Shown: piece by piece, positions 10,960-23,499 of the stretch | How positions within the stretch are numbered: position 1 is the first letter of the stretch | Layout: each line of letters starts with the position of its first letter | DNA from: Palaemon carinicauda | Lineage: Eukaryota; Arthropoda; Malacostraca; Decapoda; Palaemonidae | Reading direction: 5' to 3' | NCBI RefSeq assembly: GCF_036898095.1 | Contig: NC_090730.1 | Span: 22,140,166 to 22,204,165 of the forward strand | Length of the DNA stretch: 64,000 nt | Notes under the pieces: model-generated | Told to the model about the DNA's origin: nothing | The model's database searches: none | What the model saw: the letters and a program-made list of their open reading frames with translations, nothing else | Translations under genes and position numbers: made by a program

Positions 10960-11068
10960 GTTTATGGAAGTTTGTGAATATGCAGAGTTGCACTATGATG
11001 TAAAAGTTGAAAGAAGTTTGACAGCAGAATGGAAGGAAGCTGAAGTTTTTAATTTAAAAAAAAATTAG
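10960..11068 (+). CDS. Possible orphan terminal exon, unrecognised protein
   Basis: A good acceptor (TTTCTTTTGACAG ending at 959 of this kilobase) is followed by an open frame of 35 residues to TAG at 11066-11068. One base is used to complete a preceding codon. The peptide is acidic and looks like real coding sequence (for example YAELHYDVKVERS), with an AATAAA 50 bp downstream. I do not recognise the family. No donor-side exon was found between 2933 and 10960, so it may belong to a gene whose other exons are outside the window, or it may be a chance ORF. Confidence 0.3.
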
Positions 11069-11117
11069 TAAAAAGATTAAAATGTGCAATTGCCTTTCTT
11101 TTCCCTCATACTTACCA

Positions 11118-11123
11118 AATAAA
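11118..11123 (+). promoter_or_regulatory. Putative polyadenylation signal after the orphan exon
   Basis: AATAAA lies 50 bp after the stop of the candidate exon. It is supportive only if that exon is real. Confidence 0.3.
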
Positions 11124-11434
11124 TGATTAATTTAGGCCTATATTAGACTATGTATCATATCGCATATATTACCTTTTTCGCTAAAGCAGCATTTTTCCTT
11201 AATATATTTTGTAGAAATATACCTTTTCCACACATTTCGACTTCAAGATATTCTTTGTTAAATTTCAATCGTATGATTGTAAAATTTAATGGAGTAAAAT
11301 GTAAGGGAAAAATATACACTTTAATTAAATTTTATCATTGATTTGTGTGCATAGTTTCTCTCAATCATGCACATGAATGTTTCATATCACATCGCTGAAA
11401 ATGCCATAAATGCATTCTTTGTATAATCATACTG

Positions 11435-11436
<2 letters not shown>

Positions 11437-11532
<96 letters not shown>

Positions 11533-11558
11533 ATATATATGTGTGTTTATATACACAT

Positions 11559-11640
<82 letters not shown>
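11437..11640. repeat. (TA)n microsatellite with TG/CA block
   Basis: Two TA arms flank a TG then CA block (about 11515-11572), so the whole tract can fold on itself. It abuts the dispersed repeat at 11655. Confidence 0.95.
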
Positions 11641-11643
<3 letters not shown>

Positions 11644-11654
11644 CTGTATTATGT

Positions 11655-11756
11655 AGGTAGTAGGTTGACTAGGGAACCAGTCACCCGTTGAGATACTACC
11701 AATATAGAGGTATTGGGTCCTTTGACTGGCCAGACAGTACTACATTGGATCCCTCC
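11655..11756. repeat. Short dispersed repeat (second copy at about 1290-1372)
   Basis: The phrases 'acccgttgagatactacca' and 'ctggccagacagtactacat' occur in the same order in both copies. It is probably part of a SINE or MITE. No clear tRNA A/B boxes were seen. Confidence 0.6.
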
Positions 11757-14540
11757 TATGTCAAAATAATCTTTTGAGTTAAATATAACAGTAAAAGCCC
11801 ATTTAATGGAAACATCTACTTTTGAAGTAGTCTACCATTAGCACCATGATGATCCGTAGCCATTTAAAGGGTAATTACGACTTCTCTATTTATTGGCAGT
11901 CAAGGGTTTTACAACAGATCTATTATTGCTTATCACACTTGTAACCTTGCCATAATTACGTCCTTTTTTATCAATAGTCTGTGCTGTCACATATGGTTAG
12001 CTGAAGCTTATTCCCTTGAATTAATTTTTAAGATTTCGAAACAGTAGGCAATCGTTAAGTCTACGTAAGTAGATAATCACATAAGTATTTGATAGCCTGT
12101 TAGTAATTTTCAAAGGTAAACAAATCCTTTTGATAATGCCGAGATTCCCAGAATTAGTTTTGGAACTTTTTCGTGACTTCATTCAGTTTTGCCCATATTG
12201 TCTTCCATATTCAAAACTTCTCCAATTTGCCTTTTTTAAATCATAAATTGTTTTGAATATAAAATTTCACTAATGCAAAATATCTAAGTTTCATGTGACT
12301 TAGGACGTTAATGCCCCTAAAATACCCCTGAAATAAAGCTTTATGAAGACTCACATCTTTGCCTCTAATTCGAGTATAAAGCAAGAGTATCGCAACATAA
12401 CTTCTTATATGTGGACTAAGTGTAATTTCTTGTGTGCGAAAAGTTGAAAAAGTTGTTAAATTTCTGCAAATATTTTCAGTACGTTCGTGATATATTTATG
12501 TCCTGGAATTCTTTACTCTATGGTGTATATTATCATGTATGTATAAGGTATTTATTTGTAGTATTTGTATATATCTTTTATATTTGCTAGTTTGTTGGTA
12601 ACAAAGAATAATTTATTTACTTTAGATTGCTACCCCCAATCTAAATACCTTCTCATATTAACTTATGTTAAACTATGGCTAATATAAGGAAATACAATGT
12701 CTGAAGTGCTTAACACGTAAAATTTGATGATTATAAGTTACCATGGAAGATCTTATAATGTCCAGGATAGATTAGTGTAGGTTAGGTTAGGGTATGCCCT
12801 TTTTATGTTAATTTAGGTCGAAAATGGTGAAGTACCTCCATCCTACCCAGCCGTTTTTTGTGTTCTGGTATTTTCTGCAAAAGTATTCTTTTCCGACTAC
12901 CAGCATCCAATATAGCCCCTAACAGTAATGCAGAAAACCGGTTAAATCACGTTATTTTCTACAGGAAAACATATTTTCTGTTAAAATTATCAAATATAAT
13001 GTCTTATATATATTTTGTTAAAATACTTAAATATAATGTCTTTTTCAAATTCGGTGTCACTTAACTCACACATGTACTGCGAACGGTAACATTAGCAACA
13101 TTACCAACGTTACGGTGATTCACAGCGTTACCAACGTTACGGTGGAATTACAAACATTAGCAATGATACGGTATTATTATCGTGTGTAATTTAAATAATT
13201 TTTCCATATACCCTTTACACAATATATGAAAAAGTACAAAAAGGGTACAGAACCTAAAAACCCACCTAACCTAACCTAGGAGTTCCCTGGTCACAAACCC
13301 AATATAATGCCCTATGTTATATCACTTCACTCACGTTACGGTAACGTTAGTACTGTTACGATAACATCATCTGTAATGGTTCTTATTTCGCCATTAGCTC
13401 GCTTCGCTCGCATGAAAATAAAACATCAAGCTCGTATGTACTGGCAAGCGGTAATGTTGAGCTGCGCTCGCTAACATTAGTAATGTTACGCTAACATTAC
13501 CAACGTTAGATATAATGGTTCTTGTTCCTCACTTACGATCACAAGAAAATAAAACATCACCCTCGTATGCATTGGCAATTGGTAATGCTGAGCTTCGCAC
13601 TCTAAGAAAATATAATAAAACTAACACAAAGTTAAAGAAATTAACGAGTTACTTTTATAACCATGATGTCGTAACTTAGGGGTCACGGGGGTGTTGTGAC
13701 TGAGTCTGTGGTGTCTTAAGTGTTTTGCCTTAGATTAGTACTGTACTTGGAACACTGTAAAAGTTGGTATATTATATTATGTGATTTAAGAAAATTATCA
13801 ACATTGGAATACACCAAAATAGTTTCAAGTATGGATTACTGAAGCCGTTACAATTTTCTAATACTTGGATCGTAAAATACGCAAAAGACAACACTTGAAC
13901 TAACAAAGACCTGACTTGGGCAAAGGTTTCCACGGAAAAGGGCTTGTTGGAAGGTGGGGTAGGGAAATATTAAAACCCCTGTGGAAACTTTACATATGTA
14001 TGGGTTTGTGATTGGTTAATGGAAAAGCAACGGAGTCTAGAGAGTAAACATGAATGAACAGAATGGGAAACTTGTCCAGAGTAAGTATTTATGTGAAATC
14101 TGGGAGTGACAAGGTAATAACAAAATATATAAAAGTAATATATGAAGATAAAATGGAATGTATGATAAATATTTGATAGGTATATAAAATGAGGTGATTT
14201 TATAAGGTATCGGATAATAAAACGAGTAATACTGGGGTCAAACGTAATATGTATACGAGGATATTACATAACTAATCAAGTAATAGACTTGAACAGGGCT
14301 GGAAGAGAGATGAATGCTTACATTTCACGAATAAAGAAGAAGAAATCCTATTGGTGGAGGAAAAGTCTCTGCGCAGGGAGGCGGGGTTTTTGCGCAGAAA
14401 GTCGAAACCTTCTATGTACAAACGTACGTACAAGAGCGTCTACAACGGGCAAGTAGAAAGAGAAAAAATAAATGAAAACTGCTAATGTTAGCATGATACG
14501 TTAACATTTGATCTACATCACACGTTGGCAGCACTGGTTA
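11757..14540. other. Intergenic, no gene recognised; AT-rich with imperfect repeats at 13070-13640
   Basis: No ORF here looks coding. Around 13080-13160 and 13330-13520 short palindromic phrases of the ACCAACGTTACGGT type recur. Two imperfect direct copies of about 135 bp start near 13373 and 13511 (both with 'gaaaataaaacatca' and 'tggcaa..ggtaatg'). Short TTAGG-like runs at 12781 and 13266 are too short to be telomeric. Confidence 0.6.
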
Positions 14541-17076
14541 CTGTATTTTTTCATGAGACATAGTCTTTGCCATGGCACCTCCAAAGTTTATCCAGGTCTG
14601 GTAATTGCTTGGACCTCGTATACACTGACTCCCCTGGCGTTATAACTTGTAAGGTTGGTTCTCCAGTTGGGACATCCGATCATGCCTTGATTTCATTATT
14701 AGTGAAGACTGAGCAGCCTGTCCCTGATATATCATATTCTTGTAAAATTTATATGAAATCCCAAGCAGACTGGAATGGGATTTTGCATGATCTTTTGTTC
14801 TTGAATTGGTCACAATTATATAATAGTGTAGATCCTGTTGTCCCTTTGAATGAGAATTTAGTCAACATAATTGATAGGCGTATCCCTTCTCGTGTGCTAA
14901 AGTACCGAGTGAAGGACAAACCGTGGTTCAATGATGATTGTAGACGTGCTTATTTGGAGAAGCAGGAGGCCTATCACCTTTGGAAGGGTAACAGATCAGA
15001 TTTGACCTGGAACAACTATACTCAGCTTCGAGCTTTTGCCCAGAGAGTTTATGCCTCAACTGAAAAGGAGTACAATTTAACCATAAAAGAAACACTTTCT
15101 GGTACAACTCAGGAACATAAATGGTGGTCTACCCTTAAATCTGCACTCTTTGGTGTAGATGCAACAGTTCCTCCTTTACTTAAACCAGATGGCTCAGTCA
15201 CTCACTGTCCAAAGGAAAAGGCAACCCTTTTGGCTGATGTTTTTGACAGTAAACAGAGTAATGAAAAACTTGAACTTCCTCATTCCTGTTTTCCTGAGGC
15301 TAAACTAACTAGTTTAGCTTTCGATCTCGTAAGATTAAAGCTCTGTTGGTGGACCTTGATGCTTATGGAGGTGTAGATCCAAATGGTATTTTTCCTTTGT
15401 TTTTTATAAAGACAGCAGATTTCTTAGCTCCAAAGTTATCTGTTATTTTGCGCAAGTTAGCAAGAAGAGGAGCTTTTAGCACTTGTTGGAGAATTGGTAA
15501 TGTTACTCCTCTATGTAAATGTGTTTGTGGTAGCTCAAGTCCCACTGATTACCGCCCAATTTCCATAACTCCCATATTATCTAAAGTTTTTGAACGTCTT
15601 CTGGCAAAACGTCTTAATAGGTTTGCTGAAGGTAATCATCTACTCCCTAGTTTGCAGTTTGGTTTTCGTAAAGGCCTTGGAGCATGTGATGCCCTTCTTA
15701 CAATCTCCAATGCTGTACAGAAATCCCTTGACTGTGGTCGGGAAGATCGTATGATTGGCCTTGATTTTAGTGCTGCCTTTGACCGTGTTAATCATGAGGC
15801 CCTTGTTTTCAAACTGAAACAGTTGGGAGTGGGTGGGTCGTTTCTTAGCATTATTATTGATTTTTTAAGTAATAGATCTCAAAGAGTTGTTGTTGATGGT
15901 CACCATAGTGATTATAGGAATCTGATATCCGGTGTTCCACAGGGTAGTGTTCTTGACCCATTACTTTTCATACTATATACACATGACATGTGGTTTGGCC
16001 TAGAAAACAAGCTTGTTGCATATGTAGATGATGCTACTCTCTTTGCATCAATTCCATCCCCTGAATGTAGATCTAGGGTTGGTGAATCCCTTAATAGAGA
16101 TTTAGCTAAAATTAGTGCATGGTGCAAATTATGGGGTATGAAGTTGAATCCTAACAAAACTCAAAGTATGATTGTAATTAGGTCAAGGACGGTGGCTCCT
16201 CAACATCCGGATCTCAGTATTGATAATGTTTCTTTAAATTTGTATGACTCTTTTAAAATTTTAGGTGTGATTCTCGACAGAAAATTTACTTTTGAGAAAC
16301 ATATAAGGTCTGTGTCTTCTTCAATTGCACAAAAAATAGGCTTATTGAGAAAGTCTTTCAAGATTTTCGGTGATCAATCTATTCTGAAGAAGTGTTTTAA
16401 TTCTTTCATTCTACCTTGTTTTGAGTATTGTTCTCCTGTCTGGTGTTCAGCTGCTGATTCTCATCTTAATTTGTTGGACAGAAACTTACGGTCTATTAAA
16501 TTTCTTATTTATGATCTAGATATTAATCTTCCTCACCGTCGTTCAATTAGTTTATTATGCATGTTGCATAAGATTTTTCATAACTCTGACCATCCTTAAC
16601 ATTCAGATCTCCCTGGACAATTCCATCCTGTTCGTAATACTAGGCAGGCAGTTAATTCTAATAGCCAGGCCTTCTCCATCATGAGGCTCAATACTACGCA
16701 GTACTCTAGAATTTTTATTCCAGCTGTTACCAAGTTGTAGAATGATCTTCCTAATCGAGTAGTTGAATCAGTAGAACTTCTAAAGTTCAAAGTTGGAGCA
16801 AATGCTTTTTTGTTAACCAGGCGGACCCGAGTCTTTTTATAGTTTATTTATGACATATTTGTTTTTGATGTTGTTAATAATTTATATATGACATGTCTGT
16901 TTTGACGTTACTTTTTTAGAATGATTTATTGTTAATTTGTTCTCTTCATTTATTTATTTCCTTATTTCCTTTCCTCACTGGGCTATTTTTCCCTGTTGGA
17001 GCCCTTGTGCTTACAGCATCTTACTTTTCCAACTAGGGTTGTAGCTTGGATTGTAATAATAATAATAATAATAATA
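14541..17076 (+). mobile_element. 5'-truncated Jockey-like LINE
   Basis: A non-LTR retrotransposon begins inside its endonuclease domain and ends with (AAT)n at 17055-17076. Its 3'UTR phrase 'gcccttgtgcttacagcatc' followed by TTTTCCAACTAGGGTTG is repeated at 1850, 20650, 48670 and 55470. This shows that these are 3' ends of the same family. 5' truncation is typical of target-primed reverse transcription. Confidence 0.85.
14567..16599 (+). pseudogene. LINE ORF2 remnant: endonuclease C-terminus and reverse transcriptase
   Basis: The first part (14567-15376) carries the tail of an APE-type endonuclease, including the conserved SDH box in GTSDHALI, then a linker. After one frameshift near 15325, the second part (15346-16599) is a full RT core: DYRPIS near 15550, QFGFRKG near 15656, GVPQGSV near 15930 and the catalytic YVDD near 16020. 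The C-terminal region after the thumb runs to a TAA. There is no RNase H. This arrangement fits the Jockey/CR1 group. The copy cannot make a complete ORF2 because of the 5' truncation and the frameshift. Confidence 0.85.
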
Positions 17077-20000
17077 CGGTTTTGTATTTTCCTCCGTTTA
17101 TTATACATTCAAGAAGGTAATGTATAGGGAAGAAAAGGCTTGTTTTACGATTATATTATCGTTTCCCCAGTATGTTTTCCCCACCCAAAACCCCGAGTTC
17201 TCACTGGGGGTCCCCCATTATCGTAGGATATAGATATAAATATATTTCTGAAACTATTCACTTGCGACGGGAACGAGTGTCATTTTCGAAGAGAGCGTAA
17301 TTTTTTTCTATAAGAAATACACTGCAATAATACCAGAAAACTAACAGAAAAATGGTTTTTCCTGCAAAAATTAAGGGTGAAACAACACTTGCAGACTAAC
17401 TACCGCAGTTATCTCTCGAGCACAGTTTCCTTTCGAGTTTCGTGAGTTCCGTTTTCTTTAAAAAAGTGACTTCTCAGTCTTTATCATTGGCTGATTTTAA
17501 TAGGTAAACGTACACAAGAACGCCAGCTAACCTAAACTTCCCCACCTAACCTAACCTAAAAGTCATATCCTTACCTACCTGCAATTGCCCTATCCTTAGA
17601 CGGCCATATTTTTAGCTTAGTCTCTAATGTTTTACCTTAATAATCTGAGTCTGAGTAATCCAAATTGGGTGTAAAAACCTGGGCAACGGTTTGTGTTGAA
17701 ATGGCACTTATCTACAAAACTACCCTTGTAATTGGGCACAGAGAAAATGCACTGGACACACTTCTTAGTTTGGTCTTTCTAACTTTTCTGTGACACTGCC
17801 ATTGATGTTGATCTGTACGTAAAGTGCACAGCTTAGAACACTCACTGTATGTGAGTTTATACTTCGTAATTTCACTCATATGCGACACAGAACTGCAATA
17901 CCTATTAAATAGAAAAAACTGCGATAAGAAATCTTGTGGGGCGATGATTTCAACTAGCCCAGACTCTGAAAAAGAGAAAGTCAGCGTAAAATGAGCATGA
18001 ACAACAATGTTCATGAACGTCTTTGGCAACCTTGAGGAGAGAGAGAGAGAGGAAACAACTGCTCTCTACAAGCCAAAGAGAAAAAGTGACTAGTTCACCA
18101 TTCCATGAGTACAGTATGTACAGGTGACTGATACCTCTAGCCACCCTCTACCCAGTGTCTGGGTAGGGAGGGTTGCCACCTTGCACCAAAAAGTCCAATT
18201 GACTACTTTCCAGCTTTGCTTTGAAAGAATATCCATAATAGATAACGTAAGATTTGTGTTACGGAAAAATACAAGTTATTTATGAATTTGTCATAATACA
18301 TACCGTAATTAGAATGAGTATATCACAGGAGATGGGATACATATTACCGGGTTACTGTAGATGTCGGAGGGATTCCCTACAGAATACGACACTGACGCAT
18401 CAGGAATTCCTTCAAACTAAAAGATGGCTGCGTAGAACTCCATACAAAAATGGTTAGTGGTCGTTGTATAAAATATGTACACTTAGTTAATCTTAAATTG
18501 TATACATATTGTACTGTACAGAATTACAGTAATGTTGTTTATTGTAAATGTAAGCTATGTGTACGGTGAGTCAAGTCCTTCAAACGTAAACAGCAAACGG
18601 TTACAGTAGGCTACAGTTAAGCTCTTACAGTAGTGATAGTAGTATAGTACACTAATACGTATACACTACAGTATCAGTGAGTGTTAGATAGTATTGCTAG
18701 ATAAGAACAATGATACTGTGATAGAAACCAAGTAAAGACAATGTTAGGCAGTACAGTACTTAGTGGGTTAGTTATCAGAGCATAAGCAATGAGCAGTGAG
18801 TTGTTAGGTTAGGGTAGGAGTTATCCCACCCTAGATCACCAAAGATATCTTTATTCAAGCTTTTCGTGCCCCTCTTTGTTACTTAACCCTCTCAAAGAGT
18901 GGGGCTTACGATATTTTTGACGGGAGCACTATGTGATTTCGTAAAAATTTCAAAGTTTCTTTGTTATTAGTTAAAAAGAGTCTAATGGTTTTGTGTTGGG
19001 TATATTCACAGCTAGCACAAAGGGTACCCAAGACTGAATTGACGGTTTTTATTTGAAAATCAACCGCTGAAGTAAATTGTTTAATGAATTTCAAGACAAA
19101 CCAATCAAAAGTAGTGATTCAAATATATCACGATTCTGATTGACAAATTCAAAGTAAAGATGAATTAAATGTCAAGTACTGTGCAAGGGTATGCAGTTGT
19201 TGCATTTGTTTTCTGATAATCTACAAATGTATGACAGGTTTATGTGCAAACCCCCCATCTCATTAATCTCAACATTCTTGTGCCTTTGGTAGGAGCATGG
19301 CTCTTGGCAGTCATCCCTGCACTAAGTATGGTTGTACAACAACCATGGCAACCCAAAGAAGCTGCATCGCTGGTGCTCCGTTGATGAGGGATATTTATTG
19401 TCCTGCCAACAGGAACTTGAAGGGTGCCTCTGCAGTCTCTCCTGGCACCTGCTTGTGTTGCTGAATGGTGTGTCACCTGCTTGTGTTGCTTCTGAAGAGT
19501 CTCCTGTGGTCCCTATCTCTGTAGGAGTGTCATAGTTAGTTTCCGAGATCTCAACCCAGAAGAAGGCCAACAAGAACCATGTGTGTTCTTCCTCCCCCCT
19601 TCTTCTATTTGTTCCTCCTCCTCCTCTGCTATTTGTCTATTTGTTCCTCCTCCTGTGCCTTGTCTATTTTAGATTCTTCAAATGCTGCTAGTTCTAAGAA
19701 GAAAATATAAAAAAAACTCCAGGAAGACCAATTGACAGCAGTCACATAAGATTGACCGATCTCTCTGTGCTTACACGTGAGAGACGGTGTCATACCTAGG
19801 GCCATCCCAGATGTTCAAGTCGTCTTGGTATGCGATACGTGAGCTTATGCTCCCAATATCAGTGTTTGGTCTTGTACTAAATTGAGCACACCCACTGGTG
19901 TGCTCAGCCCTTCTTTTCCCCTTATCCTGGATGCTCGACTGATCTCTTTTCTTTAATGAGGAAAAGAGAGAGAGAATTAGCATAATGCAGAGAACCAACC

Positions 20001-20529
20001 CAGTCTGGGAAAGTGCCTTGTTACACTCCCAACATAATTTCTTGGGCACCCCTTCCTTCTAATGTATAATTGACTCATACCTCGGTCTCTTTCCTTCAGG
20101 ATGCTTTGATCCTGAAGGGAGAGAAACTAATTTTTACAAGTGACAAGACATTCCCGCAAATGAGAAATGATCGGGAATACAATCCTTTGTCTCCTTTGAC
20201 CTGTCTCGGTATGATTGGTCACAGCATGTTTCTTCTCATTGTGATCCCCGTACTACAAGTGACACTCCCATGAACTCGACCATGAGGAATTGAGATCACC
20301 TGTCACCTCTTATTTTCCTGCACAGCCAGTGCATGCTTCAGGGAGATCACACGTGCTTGCATAATTGGTAATGGGAACATCTGACCACCCAGGACTGGTC
20401 TCAGTGCCCTTACCAGCAACCGAGATGCTCCATGACATGCTCAGCAAGGTTCTTCACCACCAATTGACATGTACGCGATTCGCCTGTACAGTATAGCATA
20501 TTTTATACAGTAGGCTATATGGCAGATCT
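17077..20529. other. Intergenic, no gene recognised
   Basis: AT-rich, low-complexity sequence. Short ORFs near 17712-18029 (minus), 19322-19573 (minus) and 19771-20049 (minus) have no recognisable domain, splice context or codon pattern. A GA-rich run lies at 18036-18053. The section 19200-20500 has more even composition and could be a decayed transposon, but I cannot assign it. Confidence 0.5.
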
Positions 20530-20716
20530 ATTTTAATGTTGTTACTGATCTTAAGATATTTTAATTTTTTTTTGTTTTCATTACTTCTCATATATGATTT
20601 ATTTCCATATTTATTTTCTTCACTAGGGTATTTTTCCCTGTTGGAGCCCTTGGGTTTGTAGAATTAGGTTTTCCAACAAGGGTTGTAGCTTAGCTAGTAC
20701 TGTAATAATAATAATT
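20530..20716 (+). mobile_element. LINE 3'-tail copy (truncated)
   Basis: Matches the 3'UTR of the LINE at 14541-17076, including CCCTGTTGGAGCCCTTGGG and a terminal (TAA)n. From 20717 to 21090 I see no gene. Confidence 0.8.
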
Positions 20717-21133
20717 CCTGTAGTACTCTGCTCACTATTATGGTTCTCAGTGGTATACTGTACTTTGTCAGTCTTGCCTCTGAAGGGAAGGCTGACTCGG
20801 GGTACACTTTTGGTCCTGATCGTTCATACTAAAAAAAGAAGAAAAACTGTTTCAAAGGGAGGTAGTTTAGATGTGTTGTCAACAACCCAATAACTGCAAG
20901 CTCCAGTCCAGCGCTGGTGGATGTGGAGAAACCCGATACCAAGTGTTCACTTGTCGATGTTCTTGCACTCGCTAGCAAGTCCAATGACCCTGGACGGGCT
21001 ACCTTGATTTTTATGAAAGTGGGTTCAATGGCCATCGATTGGCATTTCTGCCCTCTTTTGTGATCAAAGATCTAACTAAAGTTGGTATTTGTTCCATAAC
21101 TGAAATACAAACCACGCTATTTAATATGGGTAT

Positions 21134-21605
21134 TACTTTCGGCGTAGCTGAAATGACGAGCCATTAGAATTTTAATGAGGGTTTACTACCCCCATCGCTA
21201 GTTAACGGGGGCTAGGGAAGGGTAGCTTGCTACCCCCCCCCCTCACACACCTGTGTGATGAGCTCACTTTTACTTTGGCTCGGGTGGTGATCGGACGTGT
21301 CCGCTTTCACCCTCGCCTCTTTGACAGCCATTAATGCTTTTTGTCTTTTTACTTACTTTTTCTTATACTTGTAATACAGTACATACTTTCGGCGTAGCTG
21401 AAAGGACGAGCCATAAAAATTTAACGAGGGATTATTACCCCACCGCTAGTTAGCGGGGGGTAGGGAGGGTAGTTAGCTACCCTCCCTCCTCACACACGTG
21501 TGTTGTAAGCTTCACTTTGCTTACGGCTCGGGTGCTAAACGGACATGTCCGCTGTCACCCTCGCCTACACGACAGCCATTAATCATTGCTTTTACTTTCT
21601 CTTTT
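21134..21605 (+). repeat. Family B left terminal segment in two tandem copies
   Basis: Copies 21134-21383 and 21384-21605 both start TACTTTCGGCGTAGCTGAAA and continue through a G/C-run segment, a CTCACACAC phrase and CCTCGCC...GACAGCCATTAAT. The second copy is closer to the inverted right-end segment at about 44270-44392. Confidence 0.9.
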
Positions 21606-21615
21606 CTAGAGTGTT

Positions 21616-23238
21616 GTGAAGTTGCCCTCTACAATGCGGAAGTGCCCTGGGTTACCTGACCGCCCTTGTGGGACCTTCATGTCTTCCATCGAGACGGATC
21701 CTCACACCTTATGCCCTTATTGTAGGGGTCAGCGGTGTGAAAGTGATAACGTATGTATGGAATGTAGGGAGTGGCCTACCTCCCAGTGGGAGAGGTTTTC
21801 TCGCCGCCGGAAGAAGAAGTCCAAAGGGGATATTTCTCCTTCAAAGGTTTCTTTGAAAAAGGAAAATCCTAAGGACTCTTCTTCCGTAGCCCAAACCTCC
21901 TCCGAAGCTTCCACTCGGTCGGCCTCTCGCGAGAGGCCGTCGAGTGGTAGCGTAGGCCGTACTGTTGTTGACCGATGTCGGGGTTTGGGAGAGGGAGTTG
22001 CCTCCCATAGCGAGGCAGCTCCTCCTCCTCCCCCGGGGGAGGATTTGATTATTTCTCCTGATGTAAATAATGATGATCTTTTGCAGCTTTGGGCTTCCTT
22101 GGGGCTTCAGGGTTCGCCCTTCAAGGAAGCCCTGTTTGACATGATCAGGTTGGGAGCAGCTGTCAAACAGTCATCGGCGGTAGCAGAGGTTGACCCTCTG
22201 TCTATTGTCGAGGCTGTTGTGGCAGACGCTTCCAATGAGTGTGTTCAAACCCCAGCTCCTGTTGTAGCTGAAGGCTTAGCTCCCCCCTCCGAACATCCTT
22301 CGAGGGAGGAACTAAGTCCAACGGTCTCTCCTGCGGGTGATTCCCCCTCCCCCGGGAGAAGTTCACTGACAGAGACTCCTCTTCGGAGGACTGCCGATAG
22401 TTTGCCTGCTGCTCCCAGAGGACATATCCGACGTAAGGCTCGCCTTCCTCTTCGTCGCCGAGGTCTTCCTTCTCCTCAAAAGGGTGTTAGGAGGCTCCTC
22501 TTCGGATCTTCATCCTCGCAGTCCCCCGCAGAGGAACTTCGTCCTTCAGCTACCGTTCCTGCTACCTCATTGGACCTGGACTTCTCCACAGATCGTTTGC
22601 GATCTCCTACGCCTACCAGACCTGCTGACCTGCCTTCAACTTTCCTGGCTGCTGACGCGCTGTGGGCGCCCACCCATCCCATTTTCAAGCGGGCACCGGT
22701 CCTTTCGGAGCCAAAGGGGCTTTCACACATTGTGTGCAAGTCCCTTAAGCGCCAGGTTTCCCCTGTGCGCCAATGTTCGCCTGCGCGCCAGCGCTCACCG
22801 GTTGCTGTCTCATCTCGCCAGCGCTCTTCTGCACGCCCACGAGCTCTTGCACGCCCACGATCTCCTGTTCGCCCTGCAGTTCCAGAGACTACGCGCCCAC
22901 GATCTCCTGCTCGCCAACGGACCTCTGTGTGCCCTCGGCCTGATATACGCCATGGATGCCCTCGGTCTCCTACTCGTCAGTGCTCTCCTGCTTGCCAGCG
23001 CTCTCCTGCTCGCCAGCGCTCTCCTGCTCGTCATCGCTCGCCTGCTCGCCCTCGCTTTCCTGCTCGTCATCGCTCGCCTGCTCACCCTCGATCTTCGGAT
23101 CAGTGCTCCAAGGAGAAGTCTTCCTCTCCTGCTCGCCAGCGCTCTCCTCCACAATCGCCGACTCGCCATCAGACCTCGCCTGCTCGCCATCGCCCGCAGT
23201 CTCCATCGCGCGCCCACTGCCAGAACTTCTGTTCCTGA
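21616..23238 (+). pseudogene. Family B ORF1 (gag-like), 5' part, cut by a LINE insertion
   Basis: An open frame of 540 codons starts at an ATG just after the terminal repeats. The N-terminus has a Cys cluster (C33, C36, C41, C47, C50) in the context DPHTxCxxCR, also present in family A. Then come a basic KKK region, a Ser/Pro-rich middle and a long degenerate tandem repeat of Arg-Gln-Arg-Ser-Pro-Ala units (about residues 375-535). A stop at 23236-23238 precedes the LINE insertion at 23500, and ORF1-like sequence resumes after 39354. The likely role is a gag-like nucleic-acid-binding protein. The RS-like repeat resembles splicing factors only by composition. Confidence 0.65.
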
Positions 23239-23486
23239 TGAGCTCCCTCCTGCTCGACCGCGCGCTAGGGATATTCCCCCTGCACGCACGCGCCCTACGG
23301 CTTCGCCCTTACGGGCCCTTCAACATCCTGTGGCTGCACTCCATCCGAGGTCTCCGGAACGCGCACCAACGCGCCCCGTCACCTACTCGCCCTGACACCT
23401 ACGCGCCCACGCGCCCTGTCGCCTGCGCGCCCACGAGCTCCTTCTCCTGCGCGCCATCGTTCACCCACGCGCCAACGCGCGAACTC

Positions 23487-23499
23487 TCCTACGCGCCAA
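23487..23499. repeat. 13-bp target-site duplication (left) of the I-type LINE
   Basis: TCCTACGCGCCAA here and at 39342-39354 bracket the LINE exactly. Confidence 0.95.

Noticed and set aside
12781..12795. TTAGG-type runs (also near 13266, 17541 and 18805) as interstitial telomere
   Set aside because: Only two or three units each. This is chance-level in AT-rich arthropod DNA.
17712..18029. 105-codon minus-strand ORF
   Set aside because: No recognisable domain, no splice or promoter context, and low-complexity surroundings.
18906..21035. Assorted 60-90 codon ORFs
   Set aside because: Length expected by chance in this composition, with no family resemblance or exon signals.
21992..23238. Arg-Ser repeats suggesting an SR splicing factor
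   Set aside because: The repeat lies in ORF1 of a DIRS element, follows the element's own Cys cluster, and there is no RRM.
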